From Oasisia sp. SBJ-2009 (Eukaryota > Annelida > Polychaeta > Sabellida > Siboglinidae), in contig OZ024862.1 of NCBI GenBank assembly GCA_964017155.1, positions 1,634,670-1,698,669 of the forward strand: a DNA stretch of 64,000 nucleotides. The letters are read 5' to 3'. A program made the translations under genes and the position numbers. The notes beneath the pieces are model-generated. The model made no database searches. It was not told where the DNA came from and was given only the letters and a program-made list of their open reading frames with translations. The first letter of the stretch is position 1, and the number at the start of each line of letters is the position of its first letter. Positions 26,248-41,200 of this stretch are shown here, piece by piece.

Positions 26248-29200
26248 TTGTGTGTTTGTGTGTGCGTGTTTGTGTCTGTGTTTGTGCGTGTGCGTGTTTG
26301 TGCGTGTGTGTGTGTGTGCGCGTGCGCGTGCGCTTGTTTGTGTGTGCATGTGTGTGTTTGTGTGTGTGTGTGTGTGTGTGTTTGTGTAGCTGTGTAGTGG
26401 CATGAGTGCATCCATGTGATTGTGCATTTGTCCATGCATGATTGTGTACATACATATATGCGTGTGTATACATGTCTGGATATACACATGTGGCCATTGG
26501 TGCCAGTGTGCATATGTGATTCTTCATATAATGATTAAATAGGATAAGGTTTGGAGGGAGTTCCCACTGAGAAGACAGTGAAATCGATCACCTGTGGCCA
26601 GCCAGTGTCACAAGGACACATTACACGACACTTAGCTGTTAGTCATTGACATGCTTAACTGATCATTTAGTGGGAATACGTGTTGTATCACTGGTAGCCC
26701 AAACTGTAGTAATTAAGACTGTGACTCTGTTGAACTGTAGATGATGATGTTTACATGAGTAGTGCGTCAGAGAGGTCGGAGTATGTGATGAATGAGACGG
26801 GCAGGATGTGGTTTGGGACAGTCAACAGCCAGCAGGCCTGGCCCTGGAACTATGGCCAGGTACGCTACACCTCATGCTACCTACAGCAATTACATTAAGC
26901 CACCTTAACTTACCAGAGAAACGTACACATGCATATATGCAAGCATGTGGTGCGTGTGTGTGTGTGCGTGTGTGTGTGTGTGCGTGCGTGCGTGTGTGCG
27001 TGCGTGCACGCACGCGTGTGTGTATGCACATAAGCATGCACAAACATAAACACGTCATTTATTACATACACCATGTACATTGCCATGACCTGCATATGCC
27101 AGAAGTCTGTTCAGACAATGTGACATCTGCGTGTGGTGTTTCATGTCTCTGTCCCTGTCACTGGCTGTAGTTTGAGGAGGTGACACTGAAGGCAGCAATG
27201 GACTTGTTGCATAAGTCGGACATCGCTGACGAGGCCTGTGGAAACATTGTACATATCACACGCACAATCTCTGCTATGGTGAGTCGACAGCACAAGCATG
27301 ACACACATCACAAGCATGACACACATCACAAGCATGACACACATCACAAGCATGACACACATCACAAGCATGACACACATCACAAGCATGACACACATCA
27401 CAAGCATGACACACATCACAAGCATGACACACATCACAAGCATGACACACATCACAAGCATGACACACATCACAAGCATGACACACATCACAAGCATGAC
27501 AGCCATCACAAGCATGACACACATCACAAGCATGACACACATCACAAGCATGACACACATCACAAGCATGACACACATCACAAGCATGACACACATCACA
27601 AGCATGACACACATCACAAGCATGACACACATCACAAGCATGACACACATCACAAGCATGACACACATCACAAGCATGACACACATCACAAGCATGACAC
27701 ACATCACAAGCATGACACACATCACAAGCATGACACACATCACAAGCATGACACACATCACAAGCATGACACACATCACAAGCATGACACACATCACAAG
27801 CATGACACACATCACAAGCATGACACACATCACAAGCATGACACACATCACAAGCATGACACACATCACAAGCATGACAGCCATCACAAGCATGACAGCC
27901 ATCACAAGCATGACACACATCACAAGCATGACACACATCACAAGCATGACAGCCATCACAAGCATGACACACATCACAAGCATGACACACATCACAAGCA
28001 TGACACACATCACAAGCATGACACACATCACAAGCATGACACACATCACAAGCATGACACACATCACAAGCATGACACACATCACAAGCATGACACACAT
28101 CACAAGCATGACACACATCACAAGCATGACACACATCACAAGCATGACACACATCACAAGCATGACACACATCACAAGCATGACAGCCATCACAAGCATG
28201 ACACACATCACAAGCATGACACACATCACAAGCATGACACACATCACAAGCATGACACACATCACAAGCATGACAGCCATCACAAGCATGACACACATCA
28301 CAAGCATGACACACATCACAAGCATGACACACATCACAAGCATGACACCCATCACAAGCATGACACACATCACAAGCATGACACACATCACAAGCATGAC
28401 ACACATCACAAGCATGACACACATCACAAGCATGACACACATCACAAGCATGACACACATCACAAGCATGACACACATCACAAGCATGACACACATCACA
28501 AGCATGACACACATCACAAGCATGACACACATCACAAGCATGACACACATCACAAGCATGACACACATCACAAGCATGACAGCCATCACAAGCATGACAG
28601 CCATCACAAGCATGACACACATCACAAGCATGACACACATCACAAGCATGACACACATCACAAGCATGACACACATCACAAGCATGACACACATCACAAG
28701 CATGACAAACATCACAAGCATGACACCCATCACAAGCATGACACCCATCACAAGCATGACACCCATCACAAGCATGACACACATCACAAGCATGACACAC
28801 ATCACAAGCATGACAAACATCACAAGCATGACACCCATCACAAGCATGACAGCCATCACAAGCATGACACACATCACAAGCATGACAGCCATCACAAGCA
28901 TGACACACATCACAAGCATGACACACATCACAAGCATGACACACATCACAAGCATGACACACATCACAAGCATGACAGCCATCACAAGCATGACACACAT
29001 CACAAGCATGACACACATCACAAGCATGACACACATCACAAGCATGACACACACCACAAGCATGACACACATCACAAGCATGACAGCCATCACAAGCATG
29101 ACACACATCACAAGCATGACACACATCACAAGCATGACACCCATCACAAGCATGACACCCATCACAAGCATGACACACATCACAAGCATGACAGCCATCA

Positions 29201-32200
29201 CAAGCATGACACACAACACAAGCATGACAGCCATCACAAGCATGACACACATCACAAGCATGACACACATCACAAGCATGACACCCGTCACAAGCATGAC
29301 ACCCGTCACAAGCATGACACACATCACAAGCATGACAGCCATCACAAGCATGACACACATCACAAGCATGACACCCATCACAAGCATGACACCCATCACA
29401 AGCATGACACACATCACAAGCATGACACACATCACAAACATGACACACATCACAAGCATGACACGTCACAAGCATGACATCCATCACAAGCATGACACAC
29501 ATCACAAGCATGACACACATCACAAGCATGACACACATCACAAGCATGACAGCCATCACAAGCATGACACACATCACAAGCATGACACCCATCACAAGCA
29601 TGACACACATCACAAGCATGACACACATCACAAGCATGACACACATCACAAGCATGACACACATCACAAGCATGACACGTCACAAGCATGACATCCATCA
29701 CAAGCATGACACACATCACAAGCATGACACACATCACAAGCATGACACACATCACAAGCATGACACACATCACAAGCATGACAGCCATCACAAGCATGAC
29801 AGCCATCACAAGCATTACACACATTACAAGCATGACACACATCACAAGCATGACACACATCACAAGCATGACACCCATCACAAGCATGACACACATCACA
29901 GGCATGACAGCCATCACAAGCATGACACACATCACAAGCATGACAGCCATCACAAGCATGACACACATCACAAGCATGACACCCATCACAAGCATGACAC
30001 ACATCACAAGCATGACACACATCACAAGCATGACAGCCATCACAAGCATGACACACATCACAAGCATGACACACATCACAAGCATGACACCCGTCACAAG
30101 CATGACAGACATCACAAGCATGACACACATCACAAGCATGACAGCCATCACAAGCATGACACACATCACAAGCATGACACACATCACAAGCATGACAGCC
30201 ATCACAAGCATGACACCCATCACAAGCATGACACACATCACAAGCATGACAGCCATCACAAGCATGACACACATCACAAGCATGACAGCCATCACAAGCA
30301 TGACACACATCACAAGCATGACAGCCATCACAAGCATGACACACATCACAAGCATGACACACATCACAAGCATGACAGCCATCACAAGCATGACACCCAT
30401 TAGTGATACATTAATTACATATGTTGCCATCGTGTAATTGTACAAGTGACGGAGTGAGTGAACCTGATCTGGTCACCTTGTGTTGCTGTACACCAAGGGG
30501 TGACCAAACAGTCACAGAATGTTCAACTGTTGAGAGATTTTTAACTGGCACTTCATCAGTGTAGATGACCACAGGCTATTTCTGATGGACAAGACCACAT
30601 ACTATATCAGATGTACGTGACAAAAGGCTAACTCTAACATAACATGCAGAACCATGAATTTATTTAACAACACAGCATTAAAGCATGTATAAAAAAATAG
30701 CAAAGGTTATTTTAGTCAGTAGTGACATATAGCAAACCCATGCATGTTAATTCTTCATCACATCCATGTAGTGATGATTATGTGGCAGCATCTTCATGGT
30801 CATTCATCAGATCCATGTGGTAATGATTATGTGGCAGTGTCCCGTGTTAGTTTATCAATTCCATGTGGTAATGATTATGTGGCAGTGTCCCGTGTTAGTT
30901 TATCAATTCCATGTGGTAATGATTATGTGGCAGTGTCCCGTGTTAGTTTATCAATTCCATGTGGTAATGATTATGTGGCAGTGTCCCATGTTAGTTTATC
31001 AAATCCATGTGGTAATGATTATGTGGCAGTGTCCCGTGTTAGTTTATCAATTCCATGTGGTAATGATTATGTGGCAGTGTCCCATGTTAGTTTATCAATT
31101 CCATGTGGTAATGATTATGTGGCAGTGTCCCATGTTAGTTTATCAATTCCATGTGGTAATGATTATGTGGCAGTGTCCCATGTTAGTTTATCAATTCCAT
31201 GTGGTAATGATTATGTGGCAGTGTCCCGTGTTAGTTTATCAATTCCATGTGGTAATGATTATGTGGCAGTGTCCCGTGTTAGTTTATCAATTCCATGTGG
31301 TAATGATTATGTGGCAGTGTCCCATGTTAGTTTATCAATTCCATGTGGTAATGATTATGTGGCAGTGTCCCGTGTTAGTTTATCAATTCCATGTGGTAAT
31401 GATTATGTGGCAGTGTCCCGTGTTAGTTTATCAATTCCATGTGGTAATGATTATGTGGCAGTGTCCCGTGTTAGTTTATCAATTCCATGTGGTAATGATT
31501 ATGTGGCAGTGTCCCGTGTTAGTTTATCAATTCCATGTGGTAATGATTATGTGGCAGTGTCCCGTGTTAGTTTATCAATTCCATGTGGTAATGATTATGT
31601 GGCAGTGTCCCGTGTTAGTTTATCAATTCCATGTGGTAATGATTATGTGGCAGTGTCCCATGTTAGTTTATCAATTCCATGTGGTAATGATTATGTGGCA
31701 GTGTCCCATGTTAGTTTATCAATTCCATGTGGTAATGATTATGTGGCAGTGTCCCATGTTAGTTTATCAATTCCATGTAGTAATGATTATGTGGCAGTGT
31801 CCCGTGTTAGTTTATCAATTCCATGTGGTAATGATTATGTGGCAGTGTCCCATGTTAGTTTATCAATTCCATGTGGTAATGATTATGTGGCAGTGTCCCA
31901 TGTTAGTTTATCAATTCCATGTGGTAATGATTATGTGGCAGTGTCCCGTGTTAGTTTATCAATTCCATGTGGTAATGCTGATCTATGGCAATGAGTGTAT
32001 CTGTGCGTCTTCCACAGGCCAACTGGAATGACAATGACGGTGGGGTGCTGATGGGCCGGTGGAACAACAACTACCCCCCAGGCACAGTCGAACCCTGGGC
32101 GTGGTCCGGCAGTGTCGAGATTCTCAAGAAGTTCATGGAGAACGGCCAGCCAGTGTGCTACGGCCAGTGCTGGAACTTTGCCGGTCTAGTGACCTCACGT

Positions 32201-35200
32201 GAGACAGCTTCTACTGCTGGTGGTAGTGTTGTTGTGGACAGCGACACTCTCAGTTTTGTCGTTTTCATGTATTCTGTTGGCAGCATAGTTGTGCTTGATA
32301 CTCACTAATTGTCACTGGTGGAAACTGTCAAGCAGCTAAAACCAACGGACAAAGCATCATGATTTCACTGAGGTGTAATATATACCCACTGTAAAATATA
32401 TCACCACCCATAATTATTTCCAATTGTATCCCTTGATCTGTAGCAGCAGTCTTTGCATTGTGACATGTGCCACAAAGATGTGGCGGTTTTCCCAAATTTA
32501 GCACATTGTTCACCTGCCTTGGTTTGGCTCTGGTTGCTAGTAATGTTTGGTCAGCCAACCGTGTGGCATCATTGCTATATTCTATAACTAGAATGATTTA
32601 TTTCAGTCCTAGACAATAATCCTAGACACAGCAGGGCAGGTCTTTGTGTTTTTCACCATTGTGTCACAGAAGTAACGTACTCAGGAATGTGCGGGAGCTT
32701 TTTACATGGTTAACAATGAATCCTTTTTAATATGGATTTCCTCATTGTCTTCATGACACAGTCCCTGGAGTCTGTTTCACTGACATTTAAAAGAGCTCAT
32801 AAAGTCACATTTTGTCTTTATAATTAAATTTTGCTCCTTAACGATAATCTCATATAATGAACACAGACAGTCAATACCAGGACACAGCAACAAAGCACTT
32901 GCCAGTGTGTCATGGAATAGTCTCCTCAGTGATACAGTGGTGGTTTTTGTGTACATATAGCAATTAAATTGATTTCACAAAGGATTACATTTAACAGTGT
33001 ATTTTCATTACGAATGAAGTACGAATATGAATACATTTATTTCAGGTAAAAACCCATATACAATTGGTACATACATTAGCACATCTTAGTAGCCTATAAA
33101 ACTTCAAATATGTTAAAAAAATTAATAGATAAAAATAAATAAAGCTATAAATTAGATAAATGTAAAATTGTAAAAAAAACAGATAAAATAATTAGCAATA
33201 TACAGGATGTGATTGTATAATAAATATACAATTAATGCATGTAAATAAACACCGTTTGAAAAGTAAGTTATATAAACAACTTACTGACTTAAAAAATATA
33301 TATAATAATAAATAAATAATAATAAAGTTATATGCGAGACACGATGACTATCTTACAGATTTACTGTGTACAATGAATTGACCCAGCTAATCCACATTGG
33401 GCCATTTACTATTTCAAAACAATTGTACATAACCCTAATCAAGTCGTTATTTATGTTAAAAATGCATTTTTTTAAACTATAAATGTTCTTACGCAATAGG
33501 GCGTCACATGTATCGATGTAGTCGCCGGTGTGTGGTTGCAGTGATGCGGGCGCTGGGAGTCCCCACGCGCTCTGTCACCAACTACGAGTCGGCCCATGAC
33601 ACAGACGGCAGCATGACCCTCGACTACCACTGGGACGAGAACGACCAACCTCTGCTGCCCCTGAACGACACTATTTGGTGAGCATCATGTACATGTTTGA
33701 AATAAAACAGCATGCCAATTTATTGTGTCATCAGCTTATGTTGATGCTGGTTGTTTTGTGGCATGCAAACGACCACATTTGAGCAGGCATATTGACAAGA
33801 ATTCACTACCAACAAACTTAATATTGGGAATATTACTTGACAAGAGCGTTACGGTTATAATTACAAAGTTTAAAAGAAAAAAAATTAAATTGGTCTTTAA
33901 CCATCTGCTCAAGATGTGTTTGACTGACATTATCTCTCAAACAATTGATGCAGATATAATATTTCAAACTAACCACATTTCCGAGTCACAACTGTATATG
34001 GTAATGTTGTCCCACATAAATGATATTTATACATTGGGTCGTATTGCTATTTGTGGGCTAAGATCCCTATGTGCAAAATAGTTAATAGCTTTAATTCACT
34101 CAACTGTAGACCTATTAAATTAACTATATTATTACCTGTGTATGTATAATCAGTTGATTATTGCATTCACTTATCTTGTCTTGTAGGAATTTCCATGTAT
34201 GGAACGAGTCGTACTTCCGGAGAACAGATCTTCCTGAGGGTTATGACGGCTGGCAGGTACACGACGCCACGCCACAGCAACTTAGTGAAGGTATGAGTAC
34301 CTGGGCAGTGATGACACCTACAGAATATACAACTTTACTGCAGGTGGACATTTGTACCTCCCCATACATTAAATACAGTGGACTACAGTATAGGAGTTTT
34401 TATGATATCCCAAGGAAAAAGTATTTGCGACCCTGTATAAAATAGGAAGAAGTAAAAACTAATTTGCTGCCTGACCCAATCTCTGGATTTTACTAAAACC
34501 CTTGGTAAACCTTTATTGCACAACTCTGAATTAGAATTGTGCCATTACATTTTTTAATACAGGTGTGATGTAGTGTAACTTACAGCAGTGTATGTTTCAT
34601 GCATACGTTACGATGCAATATAACTATGACAGTCATGTTGTTTCACATACGAGGCATGATTTTGATGTGCCATGCATGATACATTGTAGCTATGACAGTT
34701 ACATTTAATCATGTTATGTTTGATTTTGATGTGCCAGGCATAAGTCATTGTAGGTATGACAGTGACAGTCATGTTATGTTTGATTTGATGTGCCAGGCAT
34801 GAATCATTGTAGCTATGACAGTGACAGTCATGTTGTGTTTGATTTTGATGTGCCAGGCATGAGTCATTGTAGCTATGACAGTGACAGTCATGTTATGTTT
34901 GATTTGATGTGCCAGGCATGAATCATTGTAGCTATGACAGTGACAGTCATGTTGTTTGATTTTGATGTGCCAGGCATGAATCATTGTAGCTATGACAGTG
35001 ACAGTCATGTTGTTTGATTTTGATGTGCCAGGCATGAGTCATTGTAGCTATGACAGTGACAGTCATGTTATGTTTGATTTGATGTGCCAGGCATGAATCA
35101 TTGTAGCTATGACAGTGACAGTCATGTTATGTTTGATTTGATGTGCCAGGCATGAATCATTGTAGCTATGACAGTGACAGTCATGTTATGTTTGATTTGA

Positions 35201-38200
35201 TGTGTCAGGCATGAGTCATTGTAGCTATGACAGTGACAGTCATGTTATGTTTGATTTGATGTGCCAAGCATGAATCATTGTAGCTATGACAGTGACAGTC
35301 ATGTTATGTTTGATTTGATGTGTCAGGCATGAGTCATTGTAGCTATGACAGTGACAGTCATGTTATGTTTGATTTGATGTGCCAGGCATGAATCATTGTA
35401 GCTATGACAGTGACAGTCATGTTGTGTTTGATTTTGATGTGCCAGGCATGAGTCATTGTAGCTATGACAGTGACAGTCATGTTATGTTTGATTTGATGTG
35501 CCAGGCATGAATCATTGTAGCTATGACAGTGACAGTCATGTTGTTTGATTTTGATGTGCCAGGCATGAATCATTGTAGCTATGACAGTGACAGTCATGTT
35601 GTTTGATTTTGATGTGCCAGGCATGAGTCATTGTAGCTATGACAGTGACAGTCATGTTATGTTTGATTTGATGTGCCAGGCATGAATCATTGTAGCTATG
35701 ACAGTGACAGTCATGTTATGTTTGATTTGATGTGCCAGGCATGAGTCATTGTAGCTATGACAGTGGCAGTCATGTTATGTTTGATTTTGATGTGCCAGGC
35801 ATGAGTCATTGTAGCTATGACAGTGACAGTCATGTTATGTTTGATTTTGATGTGCCAGGCATGAGTCATTGTAGCTATGACAGTGACAGTCATGTTATGT
35901 TTGATTTGATGTGCCAAGCATGAATCATTGTAGCTATGACAGTCATGTTATGTTTGATTTGATGTGTCAGGCATGAGTCATTGTAGCTATGACAGTCATG
36001 TTATGTTTGATTTGATGTGCCAGGCATGAGTCATTGTAGCTATGACAGTCATGTTATGTTTGATTTGATGTGCCAGGCATGAGTCATTGTAGCTATGACA
36101 GTGACAGTCATGTTATGTTTGATTTGATGTGCCAGGCATGAATCATTGTAGCTATGACAGTGACAGTCATGTTATGTTTGATTTGATGTGTCAGGCATGA
36201 ATCATTGTAGCTATGACAGTCATGTTATGTTTGATTTGATGTGTCAGGCATGAGTCATTGTAGCTATGACAGTGGCAGTCATGTTATGTTTGATTTTGAT
36301 GTGCCAGGCATGAGTCATTGTAGCTATGACAGTGACAGTCATGTTATGTTTGATTTTGATGTGCCAGGCATGAGTCATTGTAGCTATGACAGTGACAGTC
36401 ATGTTATGTTTGATTTGATGTGCCAAGCATGAATCATTGTAGCTATGACAGTGACAGTCATGTTATGTTTGATTTGATGTGTCAGGCATGAGTCATTGTA
36501 GCTATGACAGTGACAGTCATGTTATGTTTGATTTGATGTGCCAGGCATGAGTCATTGTAGCTATGTCAGTGACAGTCATGTTATGTTTGATTTGATGTGT
36601 CAGGCATGAGTCATTGTAGCTATGACAGTGACAGTCATGTTATGTTTGATTTGATGTGTCAGGCATGAGTCATTGTAGCTATGACAGTGACAGTCATGTT
36701 ATGTTTGTTTGATGTGCCAGGCATGAGACGATGTGGGCCTGCTCCACTAGTGGCAATCAAGTTAGGCCAGACATATATACCGTATGACTCTGGCTTTGTA
36801 TTTTCTGAGGTGAACGGAGAGAAGATTAACTGGCTGGTAAGGCTCTCTCATTAGTTCAGGCGAAAGTCTCTCACTCAGTACAATATGACTGTTTCACCAG
36901 CCAAACTCAGCATATCTTTTGAGTTCACCTCTATGCGATGATTGTGACCTTTCGCAGAGTGTATAATGTAATTATGAGTATTGTGTAAAAGGGCAATGTT
37001 TCAGTTTTACAATGGTAACAACACCATATAAGACGATCTGTTGCAAATCTACAGGAACTTGAATTGACCCACCTGAACCATTCAATCCAAAACATGCGTC
37101 AGTAAGACTAATCAATATAATAATTCCAAAATGCATTATTTCAGCTATTAGAAAATTGTGTCTCAAAACATGCAAAAAATAAAGCAAAATTGTTTTGTCA
37201 TAATTTTGCAAAGGTACCAAGGTCCAAACCATTGTCATCGTTCATACCTCTTTGTTGAATGGTTCACATGCCCTTGCAATTCATACGGCCGTGGCATTCC
37301 AGGTTCATTCCAATGGCTCAATGAAACCAATTTGCTATGATACGGCAGCCGTTGGTAAATGTATAAAGACGAAGGCAATTGGTAGTTGCAGAAGTGTGGA
37401 GATCACCGACCTGTATAAGTATAAGGAAGGTGAGTTAAGCTCATTGAATCACGTTATAGGTCCAGTCTTACATGAACAATGCTTTCACTGCACTGAATCA
37501 AGATGGCCAGAATTGATTGCTTTGTGATATGTATTATGGAGCTGCTAACTTGGTGAATAATCACCAAAATGAAACTTGTTTACTGACAAACATGGGTAAA
37601 TACAGTTGGCCAACTCTCATGAAAACTGTGCAGAAATGTGATTTAATTTAAGCAACATTATATTGGCAACTTCAAATGCAGATGTAACAAATGGCGAACA
37701 AAAACGATAATCAGTGTAGAACAAAGACCATTCAAAGCACAAAACAAAAGCTACATAAACAGCTGATATCTGTGATTTGGTAGCCAATTTTCAGTCAAAC
37801 CACCTGTTAAATGTCTGTGAAGTATACAAATATAACTTTCAATGTTCTTATTTCCATTCCCACGCACACACTGATGTTGATGCAGTTTTGACAGGAGTGA
37901 CCTTATAGAGATTGTACCCTGTATGGGGGGGGGGGGGGTGGGGGGGACATCATCCACAGAACAGTGCTTGCAACAAGTGAGTTGTGAATTAAACGTTAAT
38001 TCCTTACAATGTACTACTCTGTGGCTGGGTGGACTTGTCAGGTTCAGAGCAAGAGAGGCAAGCTGTGAAGACCGCACACACCAGGAGTTCAAGACGAATG
38101 CACCTGAAAGTGTCGACTCCGCGTGACGTGGTGTTCAACCTGAAAGTGCCCCACACTGTGATGGTGGGCAGCGATCTGAAGCTGAGTGTCGATGTGCAGA

Positions 38201-41200
38201 ACACATCAAGTGATAATAAAACAACCAAGATCTGCCTGACCCTGGTGATGACCTACTACACCGGGGTGCCCAGTGAACGCATCCTCACAGAGCACTATGA
38301 GAAACAGCTGCTGCCCAAGGGAGGTGGGTGACATGTAGATCAAGGGAGGGGGGTGACATGTAGATCAAGGGAGGTGGGTGACATGTAGATCAAGGGAGGT
38401 GGGTGACATGTAGATCAAGGGAGGTGGGTGACATGTAGATCAAGGGAGGTGGGTGACATGTAGATCAAGGGAGGTGGGTGACATGTAGATCAAGGGAGGT
38501 GGGTGACATGTCGTAGATCAAGGGAGGTCAAGGGAGGTGGGTGACATGTAGATCAAGGGAGGTGGGTGACATGTAGATCAAGGGAGGTGGGTGACATGTA
38601 GATCAAGGGAGGTGGGTGACATGTCGTAGATCAAGGGAGGTGGATGACATGTCGTAGATCAAGGGAGGTGGGTGACATGTCGTAGATCAAGGGAGGTGGG
38701 TGACATGTTGTAGATCAAGGGAGGTGGGTGACATGTAGATCAAGGGAGGTGGGTGACATGTAGATCAAGGGAGGTGGGTGACATGTCGTAGATCAAGGGA
38801 GGTGGGTGACATGTTGTAGATCAAGGGAGGTGGATGACATGTAGATCAAGGGAGGTGGGTGACATGTAGATCAAGGGAGGTGGGTGACATGTCATAGATC
38901 AAGGGAGGTGGGTGACATGTTGTAGATCAAGGGAGGTGGGTGACATGTAGATCAAAGGAGGTGGGTGACATGTAGATCAAGGGAGGTGGGTGACATGTTG
39001 TAGATCAAGGGAGGTGGGTGACATGTAGATCAAAGGAGGTGGGTGACATGTAGATCAAGGGAGGTGGGTGACATGTCGTAGATCAAGGGAGGTGGGTGAC
39101 ATGTTGTAGATCAAGGGAGGTGGGTGACATGTAGATCAAGGGAGGTGGATGACATGTAGATCAAGGGAGGTGGGTGACATGTCGTAGATCAAGGGAGGTG
39201 GGTGACATGTTGTAGATCAAGGGAGGTGGGTGACATGTAGATCAAGGGAGGTGGGTGACATGTCGTAGATCAAGGGAGGTGGGTGACATGTCGTAGATCA
39301 AGGGAGGTGGGTGACATGTCGTAGATCAAGGGAGGTGGGTGACATGTCGTAGATCACAGGTTTAGACACAGGTAGGGTAGAGCTGAAGGACGTCATGAAA
39401 GCTAGAATGTGTCATAAGCTCTTGTCGTTATGTAAAACTTTGAGTTGAAAGGTGTTATACACTCTCGTCATTAGGGAAAAGTTGTAATCATGTGTTATAC
39501 ACTATCCTTATGTAAAAGTTGTAATCAGGTGTTATACACTGTTGTCATTATATAAAAGTTGCAATCAGGTGTCATACACGCTTGTCATTATGTAAAAGTT
39601 GTAATCAGGTGTCATAAACTCTTGTCATTAGGTAAAAGTTGTAATCAGGTGTCATAAACTCTTGTCATTATGTAAAAGTTGTAATCAGGTGTCATAAACT
39701 CTTGTCATTATGTAAAAGTTGTAATCATGTGTTATACACTATCCTTATGTAAAGGTTGTAATCAGGTGTCATACACTCTTGTCATTATGTAAAAGTTGTA
39801 ATCAGGTGTTATACACGCTTGTCATTATGTAAAAGTTGTAATCATGTGTCATAAACTCTTGTCATTATGTAAAAGTTGCAATCAGGTGTTATGCACGCTT
39901 GTCATTATGTAAAAGTTGCAATCAGGTGTCATACACTCTTGTCATTAGGTAAAAGTTGCAATCAGGTGTCATACACTCTTGTCATTAGGTAAAAGTTGTA
40001 ATCAGGTGTCATACACTCTTGTCATTAGGTAAAAGTTGCAATCAGGTGTCATACACTCTTGTCATTAGGTAAAAGTTGTAATCAGGTGTCATACACTCTT
40101 GTCATTAGGTAAAAGTTGCAATCAGGTGTCATACACTCTTGTCATTAGGTAAAAGTTGCAATCAGGTGTTATACATTCTCATCATTATGTAATAGTTGTA
40201 ATCAGAAGGTGTGATATAATCGTCATTATTTAAAAATTTACCAGGTGTTATAAACTCTTGTCATTATGTAAAAGTCATAGTCATGATGTAACAAGACATC
40301 TTTATCTGTATAATCCAATACTGATTTACCATCATGTCACCTAGAGAGCATATTGGGACTGTTCTGGTGTGCACTCCCATTTGGGCTTTTTTATATTTTC
40401 ATTATCTGAGGTCAACGCAGGCATACATCTGCAGTGCCACTGTTGCCACTGTTCACGTGAATGACATCTGCAGTGCCACTGTTGCCACTGTTTATGTGAA
40501 TGACACTGTTGCCACAGTTGACATGAATGACATCTGCAGTGCCACTGTTGCCACTGTTTGCGTGAATGACATATACAGTGCCACTGTTGCCAGTGAATGA
40601 CGTGAATGACAACCTGTCAGACGTTGAGATTCCTTAACTCTGGTACTCAATGGTTTTGTAGAGTCGAAACTTGTGGTGAATGTGCCATATGAAAACTACA
40701 GACACCTACTGATGCGTGAGGGCCTGGTGTCTGTGTTCCTCATGTGCACCATTCCCTTCCAAGGCCAGTCGTTTGCCCTCATGGACACCATCCGCCTGCT
40801 GAAGCCATGTCTACAAGTGCAGGTAAACAGCTGGCATCACTGGTAGATGAGTCGTCCACGATGCTACAGCTTCTGGAAAGAATCCCAATGAAGGTTGTGC
40901 ACTGTGTTGTTTTAGGAACACCAATTGATTGCATTTACAGACGTGATCATTCATTAGGGTAGAGACTTTACCCCAGGATAGATAAGCAATCAAATAATAC
41001 AAGTATAGAAATACTAGAATGATTATGAGCTGAACATGTATTATTGTTAATTAAAAGTAAAACGAGCGAGAATAGAGCGATTATAGCAAAAAATCATAAT
41101 AAATCTAATAACAGTTGTGTGAAACCTGTTTTCACATATACTTCTTTAAAGGACAAAAAAACGCAACGGTTTCGCGTCATATACCTAATAGAGTTTATAC

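Noticed and set aside
27141..30445. Open frames of 300-800 codons on both strands through the 18-bp array
   Set aside because: Open only because the 18-bp unit lacks stops; several frames on both strands are open at once and the region is an intron between two proven transglutaminase exons.
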